The notes beneath the pieces were generated by a model, which saw only the letters and a list, made by a program, of their open reading frames with translations, was not told the origin of the DNA and made no database searches. Positions 1 to 7,798 of a DNA stretch of 64,000 nucleotides are shown in pieces. Origin of the DNA: Cumulibacter sp047975195 (GTDB lineage: Bacteria > Actinomycetota > Actinomycetes > Mycobacteriales > Antricoccaceae); contig JBKEDB010000027.1 of NCBI GenBank assembly GCA_047975195.1, positions 1 through 64,000 of the forward strand, in the 5' to 3' direction. A program made the position numbers and the translations under genes. Positions within the stretch are counted from its first letter, which is position 1, and every line of letters begins with the position of its first letter.

Positions 1-222
1 CGTCGCGGGTCCGCGTGCGCGGCCGGTGGCGCCGGTACGTGCCGGTCGGCCCCGCCTACGAGGGTGTCCCGCTGGCTGGGGAACGGATCCGCGAGCTGCT
101 CACGCCCGTCCCGTCGCGGGTCCGCGTGCGCGGCCGGTGGCGCCGGTACGTGCCGGTCGGCCCCGCCTACGAGGGTGTCCCGCTGGCTGGGGAACGGATC
201 CGCGAGCTGCTCACGCCCGTCC
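1..222 (+). repeat. Exact 111-bp tandem duplication
   Basis: Bases 1-111 and 112-222 are identical. The unit is 37 codons, so the duplication keeps the primase frame open; each copy encodes RWRRYVPVGPAYEGVPLAGE and flanking residues. Whether more copies lie to the left cannot be seen. Confidence 0.95.
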
Positions 223-539
223 CGCCGCCCAGGCCTGCGACGATCGTGCGGGCGGATGTTCCCGAGCGGGTGTCCCGGTTGCAGAACTGGCTGGGCGGGG
301 CGCAGGAGGGCAACCGGAACGCGTCGCTGTTCTGGGCGGCGTGCCGCATGGTCGAGCTCGGTGCCGGCGAGAACGACACCCTCGCCGCGCTCGCCGACAT
401 CGCGGAGCGGACGGGTCTCGTTGATCGGGAGATCCGCTCCACGATCCGCTCCGCGTACCGCACCGCCACGCCCGACCCGCCCGCGTCGACACCTGCTGCC
501 CGTGGCGCACCCGTACCGACGGCGGTGAGCCGACCATGA
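3..539 (+). CDS. Bifunctional DNA primase/polymerase, C-terminal part (runs off left edge)
   Basis: The reading frame is open from the left edge and stops at TGA 537-539. The segment from about 240 onward (LQNWLGGAQEGNRN, LFWAACRMVE, IRSTIRSAYRTA) resembles the helical C-terminus of primase/polymerase (prim-pol) proteins of actinobacterial integrative elements, which prime element replication. The catalytic domain lies outside the window. The first 222 bases are a 37-codon unit present twice without change, which lengthens the linker before this domain. The next genes follow closely and co-directionally. Family assignment rests on the C-terminal pattern only. Confidence 0.6.
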   Translation, partial: SRVRVRGRWRRYVPVGPAYEGVPLAGERIRELLTPVPSRVRVRGRWRRYVPVGPAYEGVPLAGERIRELLTPVPPPRPATIVRADVPERVSRLQNWLGGAQEGNRNASLFWAACRMVELGAGENDTLAALADIAERTGLVDREIRSTIRSAYRTATPDPPASTPAARGAPVPTAVSRP

Positions 540-564
540 CCACGACGGCGTCGCGGCCGGGGGT

Positions 565-1320
565 GTGAGCCGTCCGGTGATCGTCGTCGCCGTCACTGGG
601 ACGTTCCTGCTGGCTGTGGGGGCGTTCGTGTTGTCGTATGCGGCGCTGCGTGACCTGGCTGTGCTGGCCGGGGTGCCGGCCGAGCAGGCTTGGTTGTGGC
701 CGCTGATCGTGGACGGCGTGATCCTGGAGGCCACCATCAGCGTGGTGGCCCTGCGCGGCGGCGCCACCCCGGCACGCCGTTACGCCTGGGTGCTGCTCGT
801 GGCTGGGGCTGCGGTGTCGGTGGCGACGAACATCACCCACGCCGTCGTCGGCGCCGATGCCCGCGTCCCCACCCTGGTCGCGGCCCTGGTGGCCTCGGTC
901 CCGCCGCTGGTCCTGGTCGCGATGACGCATCTGACCGTGGAACTCATCCGCAACGCCAGCCCACGCCCCGCCCGCAGCACCGAACCGCACCCGGCACCCG
1001 CGCTCGTCCCCGCGCTTCCTGCTGCTTCGGGGTCCGCGCAGCTCACCACCGGCCGCACCCGCACGCTCAGCGCGGGCGACAACGACCGCCAGGCGGCGCC
1101 GGATGCGGGTGGGTCGGGGCGTGAGGTGCGCGAGCGGCGGCGTGCTGAGGCGGCGCGGATGGCGGCTGAGAAGGTGCCGCTGCGGCAGATCGCCCGCTAT
1201 TTCGGGGTGCATCCCACAACGGTCTCCCGGTGGCTGGACGCACCTGAGAAGTCCACGCATGCATCTGAACTACCCGTGGGCGCATCGATGAAGGAGGACG
1301 ACGATGAGCACGACACCTGA
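565..1320 (+). CDS. DUF2637-type membrane protein with C-terminal helix-turn-helix
   Basis: 251 aa from GTG 565. Four hydrophobic segments in residues 1-130 (for example VIVVAVTGTFLLAVGAFVLS and the following WPLIVDGVILEATISVVAL) match the DUF2637 family, also called SpdA-like, which is common on actinobacterial plasmids and integrative elements. Residues about 215-240 (PLRQIARYFGVHPTTVSRWL) form a helix-turn-helix, so the protein may link membrane and DNA during transfer or spread; that role is inferred. It overlaps the next gene by 17 bp, and its own upstream neighbour ends 25 bp before it, suggesting one operon. Confidence 0.75.
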   Translation: MSRPVIVVAVTGTFLLAVGAFVLSYAALRDLAVLAGVPAEQAWLWPLIVDGVILEATISVVALRGGATPARRYAWVLLVAGAAVSVATNITHAVVGADARVPTLVAALVASVPPLVLVAMTHLTVELIRNASPRPARSTEPHPAPALVPALPAASGSAQLTTGRTRTLSAGDNDRQAAPDAGGSGREVRERRRAEAARMAAEKVPLRQIARYFGVHPTTVSRWLDAPEKSTHASELPVGASMKEDDDEHDT

Positions 1321-1708
1321 CCCTTCCCGCGACGACGATCTGGGCCTAGCCGACAGCAGCCATACCGCCGAGGAGGTTGCGGCGGTCGAGGCGCCGGACG
1401 ACGAGCGGTCCCGGCTGGCTACCCATCCGGATCCCACCATCGCCGAGAAGGCCGACGATGCGACACGGGCGGGGCGGGCGCGGGTTGAGCTGGTGCGCCT
1501 GCCCGACCTGGCCACCCGCGGCGCGACCCACACCCTGGCAGCCGGGCAGCAGCTCAACCGCGAGTTCGTCGATGTCATCAAGGCCACGGTCCGCGAGGAA
1601 AGCGACCAGCTGCGGCAGCGACTGGCTGCCCGCAGCGCCGCGGTCACCGTGACCGGCCCGGAGCATGCCCAGACGCGCGCGCCTGGGCGAGAGGGGGTGA
1701 GCCGGTGA
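1304..1708 (+). CDS. Hypothetical element protein, 134 aa
   Basis: ATG 1304 is preceded by AAGGAGG at 1290-1296, an almost ideal ribosome binding site, and overlaps the end of the DUF2637 gene. The protein is hydrophilic with acidic N-terminal and helical C-terminal parts (LNREFVDVIKATVREESDQL). I recognise no domain. Position between DUF2637 and ParB-type genes and the translational overlap suggest a role in element maintenance, but no function can be given. Confidence 0.6.
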   Translation: MSTTPDPSRDDDLGLADSSHTAEEVAAVEAPDDERSRLATHPDPTIAEKADDATRAGRARVELVRLPDLATRGATHTLAAGQQLNREFVDVIKATVREESDQLRQRLAARSAAVTVTGPEHAQTRAPGREGVSR

Positions 1709-1905
1709 CCATCTCCCAGTCCGCCGCCGTCCCTGGCGCCGACTGTCACGTACCCCGCATCATCTCGCCCCCAACGGCGACCACCGACAAGCTGGTCTCG
1801 CCGCATTACCGGGGCACCCTGGTTCTGCTGGGTGCCCGCGGTAGGCAGGGCTGTGCCCACTTGGCGGTGACCGCCTCGTCGCGGTTCGGGGTCCGTACCT
1901 CATAG
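1705..1905 (+). CDS. Possible small protein, 66 aa
   Basis: A GTG at 1705 overlaps the preceding stop in a GTGA arrangement, typical for translational coupling. The 66-residue product has no recognisable domain and unremarkable composition. It could be a genuine small element gene or an unused frame; the only support is the overlap and the absence of another gene between 1709 and 1933. Confidence 0.3.
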   Translation: MTISQSAAVPGADCHVPRIISPPTATTDKLVSPHYRGTLVLLGARGRQGCAHLAVTASSRFGVRTS

Positions 1906-1933
1906 ATACGCCCACGAACGCTGAGGAGTCGCC

Positions 1934-2740
1934 ATGAGCAACCACTCACCCCGACGAGCCGAAGACCGCGCACCCGGTGAAGGCATCGACTTCACCACGC
2001 CCGAAGGACTTCGGCAGGTCATCGAAGAACTGACCATCCATGACGCCTGGTCGACCAGCCCGGTCGCCGCTGAGCTGATGGTCTACGCCACCGGCAAGTA
2101 CGCGCCGGTCGCCAGGGCCTGGCACCGTGATCCCGAGGATGCCGCCTATGAAGCGTTCACCGCGATGATCACTCCTTCCACGCTGCGCGCCAAGGACCCG
2201 TGGGCGGTGGTCACCCGTTCGGTCGCGTTGTCGGTGGCCGCCGAAACCCTCGCGGAGCGGTTCTTGACCTCCCAGGACAAAGCTCGCCGGCCCACGCGCC
2301 GCCCGGCCGCCGACCCGGTGCGGGCCGGGCACTACGAGGACTACCTCTACGACGTCCACCCGCACGAGCACGCGGGAGGGGCAGAGGGTGGTGTGGACCG
2401 GATCGTGCGCACCGTCAGCGTGTTCCTGGTCGCTACCGGCTGGGCGCCGCGGGCGGTGGAGCAGGCGGTGGACTACCTCGCCTACCGCGTCACCGGGCTG
2501 CGGTCACGGGAGTCCGCGGCCGAGACGGTCACCGGCGATCTGCACATCGCGACCCGGCTCGGCTACGACCCCGACTCCTGGCGGGCCCTCGTCCGCCTCA
2601 CCGTGGGGCGCCGGCCCCGCAACGACGAACGCGAGATGGGCCTGTTCGCCCGGGTCCTGCTCGGCGACGACATCGCCGATCTCCTCGGCGACGAGCACCT
2701 GGTCGCCGCGTCCACGCAACCCGTCCGGGAGGGGTCATGA
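1934..2740 (+). CDS. Hypothetical element protein with weak sigma-like N-terminal part
   Basis: 268 aa from ATG 1934, with GAGGAG 11 bp upstream. Residues about 60-110 (DPEDAAYEAFTAM, DPWAVVTRSVAL) vaguely resemble region 2 of ECF-type sigma factors, a similarity I consider suggestive only. The C-terminal half is helical (DLHIATRLGYDPDSWRALVR). The stop overlaps the ATG of the ParB-domain gene (ATGA), so the two are probably translated together. Confidence 0.6.
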   Translation: MSNHSPRRAEDRAPGEGIDFTTPEGLRQVIEELTIHDAWSTSPVAAELMVYATGKYAPVARAWHRDPEDAAYEAFTAMITPSTLRAKDPWAVVTRSVALSVAAETLAERFLTSQDKARRPTRRPAADPVRAGHYEDYLYDVHPHEHAGGAEGGVDRIVRTVSVFLVATGWAPRAVEQAVDYLAYRVTGLRSRESAAETVTGDLHIATRLGYDPDSWRALVRLTVGRRPRNDEREMGLFARVLLGDDIADLLGDEHLVAASTQPVREGS

Positions 2741-3882
2741 CCCGCGGGCACCTGGTCCTGGAACACGCCATCGACCAGATCAGCGTCGGGTTCAGCTTCC
2801 GCCGCGACGTCGAGGAAGGCCTGGACGAGCTGTGCGAATCGATCGAACGGTTCGGGGTCATCCACCCGCCCGTGGTCACCGAGCAGTACTCGCTGATCTC
2901 CGGGCGGCGGGTGCTCGCCGCGCAGAAACGGCTCGGCTACCGGGTCACCCCGATCTGGATCGTGCACGGTGTCTCTGACAAGCTCTCCCAGATCCTCGCG
3001 ATCCGCGACGAGGAAACATTGCGCAAAGCGTTGAAGCCGATCGAGCAGGCCGAGCTGTACGAAGAACTGAAGAAGCTCTACGCCGAGGACGCCGAACGCC
3101 GCGACGCCACCACCCGGTTCGGGTCACCCGAGCGGGACGCTCGGCTGCGCGACACCGAAGCCGGGGCCGGGGGTGCCGAGTCGGCACCCCCGCAGCGCAG
3201 CAACGACACCAAGGCCCGGGTGCAGGCCGCCCGGGCGGTCACCGGCCGGGATTCGCGCACCATGCTGGAGCAGATCAGCCAGCTGCAGCGGATCGCCGCC
3301 GACGACGAGGAAGACCCGATGGTGCGCCAGCACGCCGCTGAAGCCCTCATCGAGCTCAACGAGGACGGCAAGGTCAACGGCCGGTTCCTCGCCGTCAAGA
3401 CCCGGCAGAACCTCGCCCGCCTCACCCAGGTCGCCGAGCACCCCGACACCCCCGAGAAAGTACGCGCGGCCGCGACCGACGAGCTGGCTGGGCTGCATGC
3501 CGATCTTCCGCCGGCCGAAGCCGCCAAGGAGGCCGGGCTGGCGTGGGAACGGGTACAGAAGCTGCAGGCCGCCGCTGATTCGGAAGCGCAGATCGGGTGG
3601 GCGGACGTCGACCCGTTGATGCGGCAGAAACACTCCATCCGCAAACTTGTCGATCTGCTGCGCCGCGAGCACGGCTGGTGGGACCGCTACGACCCCGACG
3701 ATGTCGGCCAGTACGCCGACGATGACCAGTGGGAACTGATCACCAGCTACATCGGCGGCGCCGACGACTTCCTCGCCCGCGCCCGCACCGCACGCACCAC
3801 CGGTTCAGACGAACCCGATGTCGTCGAGCCGATACCGGCAGAGCCAGTCCGCGAGGGGGTGCTGGCCGGTGCCCACCTATGA
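2737..3882 (+). CDS. ParB/Srx-domain protein
   Basis: 381 aa. ATG 2737 is chosen because it overlaps the upstream TGA (ATGA); the frame is open further upstream but that stretch lies within the preceding gene. Residues 1-100 hold a ParB N-terminal (nuclease-type) domain: an ISVGFSF start, a helix with LDELCESIERFGVIHPPVV, then the SGRRVLAAQKRLGY box. The rest is charged and helical (KALKPIEQAELYEELKKLY), without a clear ParB helix-turn-helix. Element ParB-like proteins act in segregation or in regulating transfer; which applies here is open. Confidence 0.75.
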   Translation: MTRGHLVLEHAIDQISVGFSFRRDVEEGLDELCESIERFGVIHPPVVTEQYSLISGRRVLAAQKRLGYRVTPIWIVHGVSDKLSQILAIRDEETLRKALKPIEQAELYEELKKLYAEDAERRDATTRFGSPERDARLRDTEAGAGGAESAPPQRSNDTKARVQAARAVTGRDSRTMLEQISQLQRIAADDEEDPMVRQHAAEALIELNEDGKVNGRFLAVKTRQNLARLTQVAEHPDTPEKVRAAATDELAGLHADLPPAEAAKEAGLAWERVQKLQAAADSEAQIGWADVDPLMRQKHSIRKLVDLLRREHGWWDRYDPDDVGQYADDDQWELITSYIGGADDFLARARTARTTGSDEPDVVEPIPAEPVREGVLAGAHL

Positions 3883-4339
3883 CGACCCGATCGCCGATGC
3901 GACCGAACTCAGCGAAGCCGCGCGAGGTCTCGCGCACGCCAGTCGCGGGTTCCCCGAGCCGATCGACAGCTACCGAGTCCTCGGCAATCTGCAATCCGCG
4001 CTGATGAGCCTGCACCAGTCGATCCAGCAGATCTCCGAGTTCCACCTCCGCAACGCCGACCGGGCCTCCACCGACAACGAAGACCGTGCAGCCGGACGAG
4101 AACACGCGTTGATGGCGGCGGTGCGGCTGGAAGCCGCCGCCACCCACGTCGACCGCGCCACCGACCAGCTGATGGCCGGGTTCGTCGAGAACGGGTGCAT
4201 CGCCTGGCAACCCGCCCCGTCACCGGCGGCAGAGGCGATCGCCGACCGGCAAGCCGCCCTCGACCCCACCAGCTCCGACACGAACCAGCCGGGTAGTTCC
4301 CGCCGCCCGCCGATCATGCCGCCAGACGCGGGCCGCTGA
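3869..4339 (+). CDS. Hypothetical element protein, 156 aa
   Basis: GTG 3869 has GAGGGGG at 3853-3859 and overlaps the end of the ParB-type gene by 14 bp; the frame is open to 3818, but that start has no ribosome binding site. The product is helical (NLQSALMSLHQSIQQISEFH, LEAAATHVDRATDQLMAGF) with a proline-rich tail. No known domain; probably a small accessory protein of the element. Confidence 0.55.
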   Translation: MPTYDDPIADATELSEAARGLAHASRGFPEPIDSYRVLGNLQSALMSLHQSIQQISEFHLRNADRASTDNEDRAAGREHALMAAVRLEAAATHVDRATDQLMAGFVENGCIAWQPAPSPAAEAIADRQAALDPTSSDTNQPGSSRRPPIMPPDAGR

Positions 4340-4417
4340 CTTACCGGCCCCGCCGGGTGCCGTCGTGCTGGCGTACCTCCTTAGTACGTCAGTGCCGAGT
4401 AGACGAGGACAGTGGTC

Positions 4418-4798
4418 ATGGCCGAACTCAACCCGTATGACACCGGAGAACGCCTGGAACCACACGTGTGGGTCAACGGTGAAGTCGTCTCCCCGGGAGG
4501 GCTGCCACGGCGGACCACCGAAGACGACTACGGGCGGGTCGATTTCGACGCCGACGACGGCACCACGATCCTGACCCTGTACATCGAACGCGCCGACAAC
4601 GGCTACACCCTGAACATCAACCATCATGGCGACGACTACCTGCGCGTCACCGGCGCGAACAGGACACCCGTCTTGCCCGGCCCCCAAGAAGCCCCGACCC
4701 GGAATACCGGACGCGGAAGATGCTGCTTCTGGACGCGGCCATCGAGCAGCTCGGCACCGAGTTCAGCGACCACCTCGCCATCAGCCGCAACGAACTAG
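4418..4798 (+). CDS. Hypothetical element protein, 126 aa
   Basis: ATG 4418 follows GACGAGGACAG. Residues 1-85 look like a folded beta-rich domain (HVWVNGEVVSPGGLPRR, TTILTLYIERADNGYTLNIN). The last 40 residues are low-complexity Ser/Arg/Pro, and in that stretch a different frame (from ATG 4720) encodes convincing helical protein. The stop TAG at 4796-4798 is part of the CTAG target of the IS. Either the two genes overlap by 79 bp or a frameshift near 4660-4690 has replaced the native end. Confidence 0.5.
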   Translation: MAELNPYDTGERLEPHVWVNGEVVSPGGLPRRTTEDDYGRVDFDADDGTTILTLYIERADNGYTLNINHHGDDYLRVTGANRTPVLPGPQEAPTRNTGRGRCCFWTRPSSSSAPSSATTSPSAATN

Positions 4799-6077
4799 TA
4801 CCGCGGCCAGCAACGTTCGCCCTGTTTGGCGACTCGCCGGGGGCGGTCTGTTGAGTTGGTCGTCGTGGTGGTGATCCTGGGGTCGTCAGTTCCTGTCCTT
4901 CCCCTCAGGAGTCTTGATGGCCGAACGTGTACGGGTCCGAGAGATCACCAACGACGAGGGCAACCGACTCTTGCGCACGGTGCGGCGCGATTCGGGGTCG
5001 GTGGTCACCTGGCGACGAGCGCAGATCGTGCTGCTCTCCGCGCAGGGCATGGACGCTCCGCAGATCGCGAGGGTCACCTTCACCAGCGCCGACAGGGTCC
5101 GCGACGTGATCCACAACTTCAACAGCGACGGGTTCGACTCGTTGCGACCGAAGTACGCCGGCGGCCGTCCGCCCAAGTTCACAACCGAGGACCGAGCCGC
5201 GATCAAGCAGATCGCCTTGGCCAAGCCCGGTGATCACGGGCTCCCGTTCTCAACCTGGTCATTGTCGAAACTGGCGGACTACCTGGTCGCGAAGGGGGTG
5301 GTCGAAGACATCTCTCACGAAGGGCTCAGGCAACTGCTTGGCGACGAAGGCGTCTCCTTTCCAAGCGGTGAAGACGTGGAAGACCAGCACAGACCCAGAT
5401 TATGAGTCCAAGAAGAACCGGATCCTGGATCTGTATGCCATCGCTGACGGTCGCAGGCTCCCCGGTCCCGGCGATCCGAGTGTGGTGATGTGCATGGACG
5501 AGTTCGGGCCGCTCAACCTCCAGCCGCACCCAGGACAGCACTGGGCCGCGGCCGCGGCCGGCCAGGGCACCCAGGAAAGTCCCCGGCGGCGACGGCGCCG
5601 AGCGACATACAACCGGCCCCACGGCGTGCGGCACCTGCTCGCCGGCTACAACCTGTCCACCGACCGGCTCTACGGACACATCAAGACCCGCAAGACGCGC
5701 ACCGAGTTCCTCGCGTTCTGCCGCTACCTGCGATCACTGCACCCACCGCAGGTGCGGATCGCGATCGTGCTCGACAACTTCAGCCCGCACCGCTCCACCA
5801 AGACCGACAGCCGAGTCGGCGACTGGGCCGCCGCGAACAACGTTGAGCTTGCCTACGTGCCGTTCTACGGCTCCTGGCTCAACCGGATCGAGGCCCAGTT
5901 CACCGGCCTGCGCTACTTCGCGCTCGACGGCACCGACCACAACAGCCACCGCGAGCAAGCCAGCATGATCCGTCGATACATCATCTGGCGCAACACCCAC
6001 GCCACCGACCCACGACTCCGCAAAGTCGTCAAACGAGCCGCAGTCATCAAGAGGGCCAAGGTTGCCTGACGCGGTAC
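4798..6077 (+). mobile_element. IS630-family insertion sequence, about 1,280 bp
   Basis: The ends are imperfect inverted repeats: bases 4795-4814 and the complement of 6061-6080 match at 17 of 20 positions, beginning CTAGTACCGCG. A TA at 4796-4797 and another at 6078-6079 fit the TA target duplication known for IS630/Tc1-like elements; an alternative pair at 4799-4800 and 6075-6076 is equally consistent. It carries one transposase in two frames and interrupts a host gene of the larger element. Confidence 0.85.
4917..6069 (+). CDS. IS630-family DDE transposase encoded in two frames
   Basis: The first frame runs from ATG 4917 (CAGGAG upstream) to TGA 5403-5405 and holds the N-terminal helix-turn-helix region (MDAPQIARVTFTSADRVRDV). 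The second frame takes over at TTTCC 5358-5362 and runs to TGA 6067-6069; it holds the catalytic triad in VVMCMDEFGP, IAIVLDNFSPH and YGSWLNRIEAQF. Skipping one C at 5361 joins GDEGVSF to QAVKTWKTSTDPDYE, the sequence expected for an uninterrupted family member. It may be a +1 programmed frameshift, a mutation or a sequence error. Confidence 0.8.
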
Positions 6078-6467
6078 TAGCAACCTCCACGCCGGGGTAC
6101 TACGTCGTCCTGCCCACCCAATGGATCGGCGGCTGGTTCACCATCGAAGAGATACACACCAAGACCAGCGACTGGAACGATCCCAATCGGGTACCGATCG
6201 GCTGGTCCTGGCGCGAGACCGGACGCATCACCCTGCCCGACGGGCACTGGATCCCCGAGACGATCGCCCAAGGCACCACCATCCCTTCCGACATCGAGCA
6301 ACTGATCGGCCGACTCTGGACCTGGGCTGCCAGCCTGCCCGGACGCGCTGCCGCCGAGGCACCCACCCATCGGCTGCACCGACCAGAGCCGCGCCGCGAC
6401 AGCCCCACCCCATAGGTCCGCCGAGTTGCGGCCCCCAGGAGCGATGCCCGAGCAACAGAGCGCCGGG

Positions 6468-6776
6468 TCAGTGCTTGTGTCCGTCCTGCGTTGTGAGTGT
6501 GTGCCGGACATCGTCGGCGGTCACCTCGCAAACTGGCTTGTGGAGCTTGAACTGCTGAGGGTTGCCGGGGTACATGAGGGCGATCACGGTTTCCACGGGC
6601 GGGCAGCCGGGCTCGGAGCAGGCGAGTTCGGTGACCATGACGACCACGTCGTCGGGTACGTACTCGGCGACCAGCGCGCGCACCCGTGCGGTCTGGCTGA
6701 CGTCTGAGCGGCGGCCCGGCCCGTTCCCGCCCAGGCCGGGCAGTTGGATGCCGGTCGGTGGGCCGGCGGGGACCAT
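6468..6776 (-). CDS. Small Cys-containing protein, third gene of the CobW operon
   Basis: 102 aa. The ATG at 6776 overlaps the WD40 stop by one base (TAATG), which argues for coupled translation and selects this start over longer readings. The core ELACSEPGCPPVETVIALM contains a CX4C pair suited to metal or thiol chemistry, followed by YPGNPQQFKLHKPVCEVT, which has a third Cys, and a His-rich tail (DGHKH). I do not know a characterised homologue. The linkage to a COG0523 metallochaperone suggests a metal-related partner; this is inference. Confidence 0.65.
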   Translation of the reverse strand: MVPAGPPTGIQLPGLGGNGPGRRSDVSQTARVRALVAEYVPDDVVVMVTELACSEPGCPPVETVIALMYPGNPQQFKLHKPVCEVTADDVRHTLTTQDGHKH

Positions 6777-7798
6777 TAGTGGGTCCCGTCGATGATGGTG
6801 ACGGCTCCGCCGGCGCGGGCGACGACCAGGCGGTCGGTGCCGAGCCAGCGGACGGTGAGCGCATCCTCGAATTCGAGGGTACGGACGGGTAGGCGACGCT
6901 GACCGATCATGGTGCTTGTCATGGCCCATATCTGCACGTTGCCTTCGGTGCCGACAGTGGCGAGTACTGCTCCGGGTCCGGGGCGCCAGTCGAGGTCGAT
7001 CACGCAGTCGTGTCCGGCGAGCAGCTGGGCCGCTCGGCCGCCGGGGCCTTGGCCGCTGAAGTCCCAGACGGCGACATCTGGGGCGCCGTTGTTGGCCATC
7101 CAGCGCCCGGTGTCGTCGAATGCGAGACGGGTCACCTTGAGCGGGAAGCCTGACATCTGGAGTTCGTCGCCGTTGGAGGCGCGCCAGATGTGGACACTGG
7201 CGTCCTGGTTGCCGCTGCATACCCAGCGCCGGTTGGGATTGACCGCTACCGCGAGGTGGGAGCCCTGGTAGGGGTAGGTTCGGACGGGCTTGGGGGCCTT
7301 GCCGTCGTACATGTAGACACCCCCGTAAGCGCTCGCTGCGACCCGGTTGCCCTGCGGTGTCCAGGCGACGTCGGTGATCGTGCTGGGCGCGGACCCCGAC
7401 ACGTACAGCGCGGCCAGGGTTGGGCTGGCGTACGGGTGGATGGCTACCGTGCGGCCTGCCGCGACGGCCAGATCGCCGCTCGGAGCGTAGGCGGCAGCGC
7501 TACTCCAACCTGGGTCCAGGTGCTGGTCCGGTTCGCTGCCGAGTCGCCAGATCGCGTAGCCGCGGGGGCCGGTGAGCGTGACCTCGTCGCGGCGCGGGTG
7601 GACGGCGATACCGGTGGGAACGTCCACGTCAGTGGTGGCCCAGAGGGGGGTCGGGCTCGCGGGTTCCAGCCACCAGCAGGTGCCGTCGGAGGTGCCGACC
7701 GCTACCGCGGGTGAGGCGCCCGCGCGCACGGCGAGGGTGGTGATGTCTCCCTCGACGCGATGAGTGACGCCTTCGACGGTCGAGACGCGCATGGTCAT
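6776..7798 (-). CDS. WD40-repeat (beta-propeller) protein
   Basis: 340 aa starting at ATG 7798, four bases inside the end of the CobW gene. Repeated blades can be seen, each with a hydrophobic-DxxW-like close: ITDVAWTPQGNRVAASAYGG, NQDASVHIWRASNG, APDVAVWDFSG, CVIDLDWRPGPGAVLATVG, EGNVQIWAM. No signal peptide or membrane segment, so it is probably cytoplasmic. Propellers of this type act as binding platforms; its place between a COG0523 GTPase and a small Cys protein suggests that it scaffolds or presents the client of the GTPase. Confidence 0.8.
   Translation of the reverse strand: MTMRVSTVEGVTHRVEGDITTLAVRAGASPAVAVGTSDGTCWWLEPASPTPLWATTDVDVPTGIAVHPRRDEVTLTGPRGYAIWRLGSEPDQHLDPGWSSAAAYAPSGDLAVAAGRTVAIHPYASPTLAALYVSGSAPSTITDVAWTPQGNRVAASAYGGVYMYDGKAPKPVRTYPYQGSHLAVAVNPNRRWVCSGNQDASVHIWRASNGDELQMSGFPLKVTRLAFDDTGRWMANNGAPDVAVWDFSGQGPGGRAAQLLAGHDCVIDLDWRPGPGAVLATVGTEGNVQIWAMTSTMIGQRRLPVRTLEFEDALTVRWLGTDRLVVARAGGAVTIIDGTH

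Larger units (their letters stand above)
4720..6415 (+). pseudogene. Hypothetical element gene split by IS630 insertion (4720-4797 plus 6080-6415)
   Basis: The 5' part from ATG 4720 reads MLLLDAAIEQLGTEFSDHL and continues to the IS edge at 4797. The 3' part from 6080 reads TPGYYVVLPTQWIGGWFTIE and continues to TAG 6413-6415. Removing the IS together with one TA joins the two parts in frame (AAC GAA CTA GCA ACC), giving a protein of about 138 aa. No known domain; the 3' part has a beta-rich look with several Trp residues. The insertion presumably inactivates it. Confidence 0.7.

Noticed and set aside
2200..2736. Long upstream extension of the ParB-domain reading frame
   Set aside because: It overlaps the 1934-2740 gene completely, is Arg/Pro-rich without fold character, and the ATGA at 2737 gives a better start.
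6100..7220. Long minus-strand frames across the WD40 gene and the 3' part of the split gene
   Set aside because: Arg/Pro-rich readings in the wrong frame of GC-rich genes; only the last 102 codons of one of them (6468-6776) look like protein.
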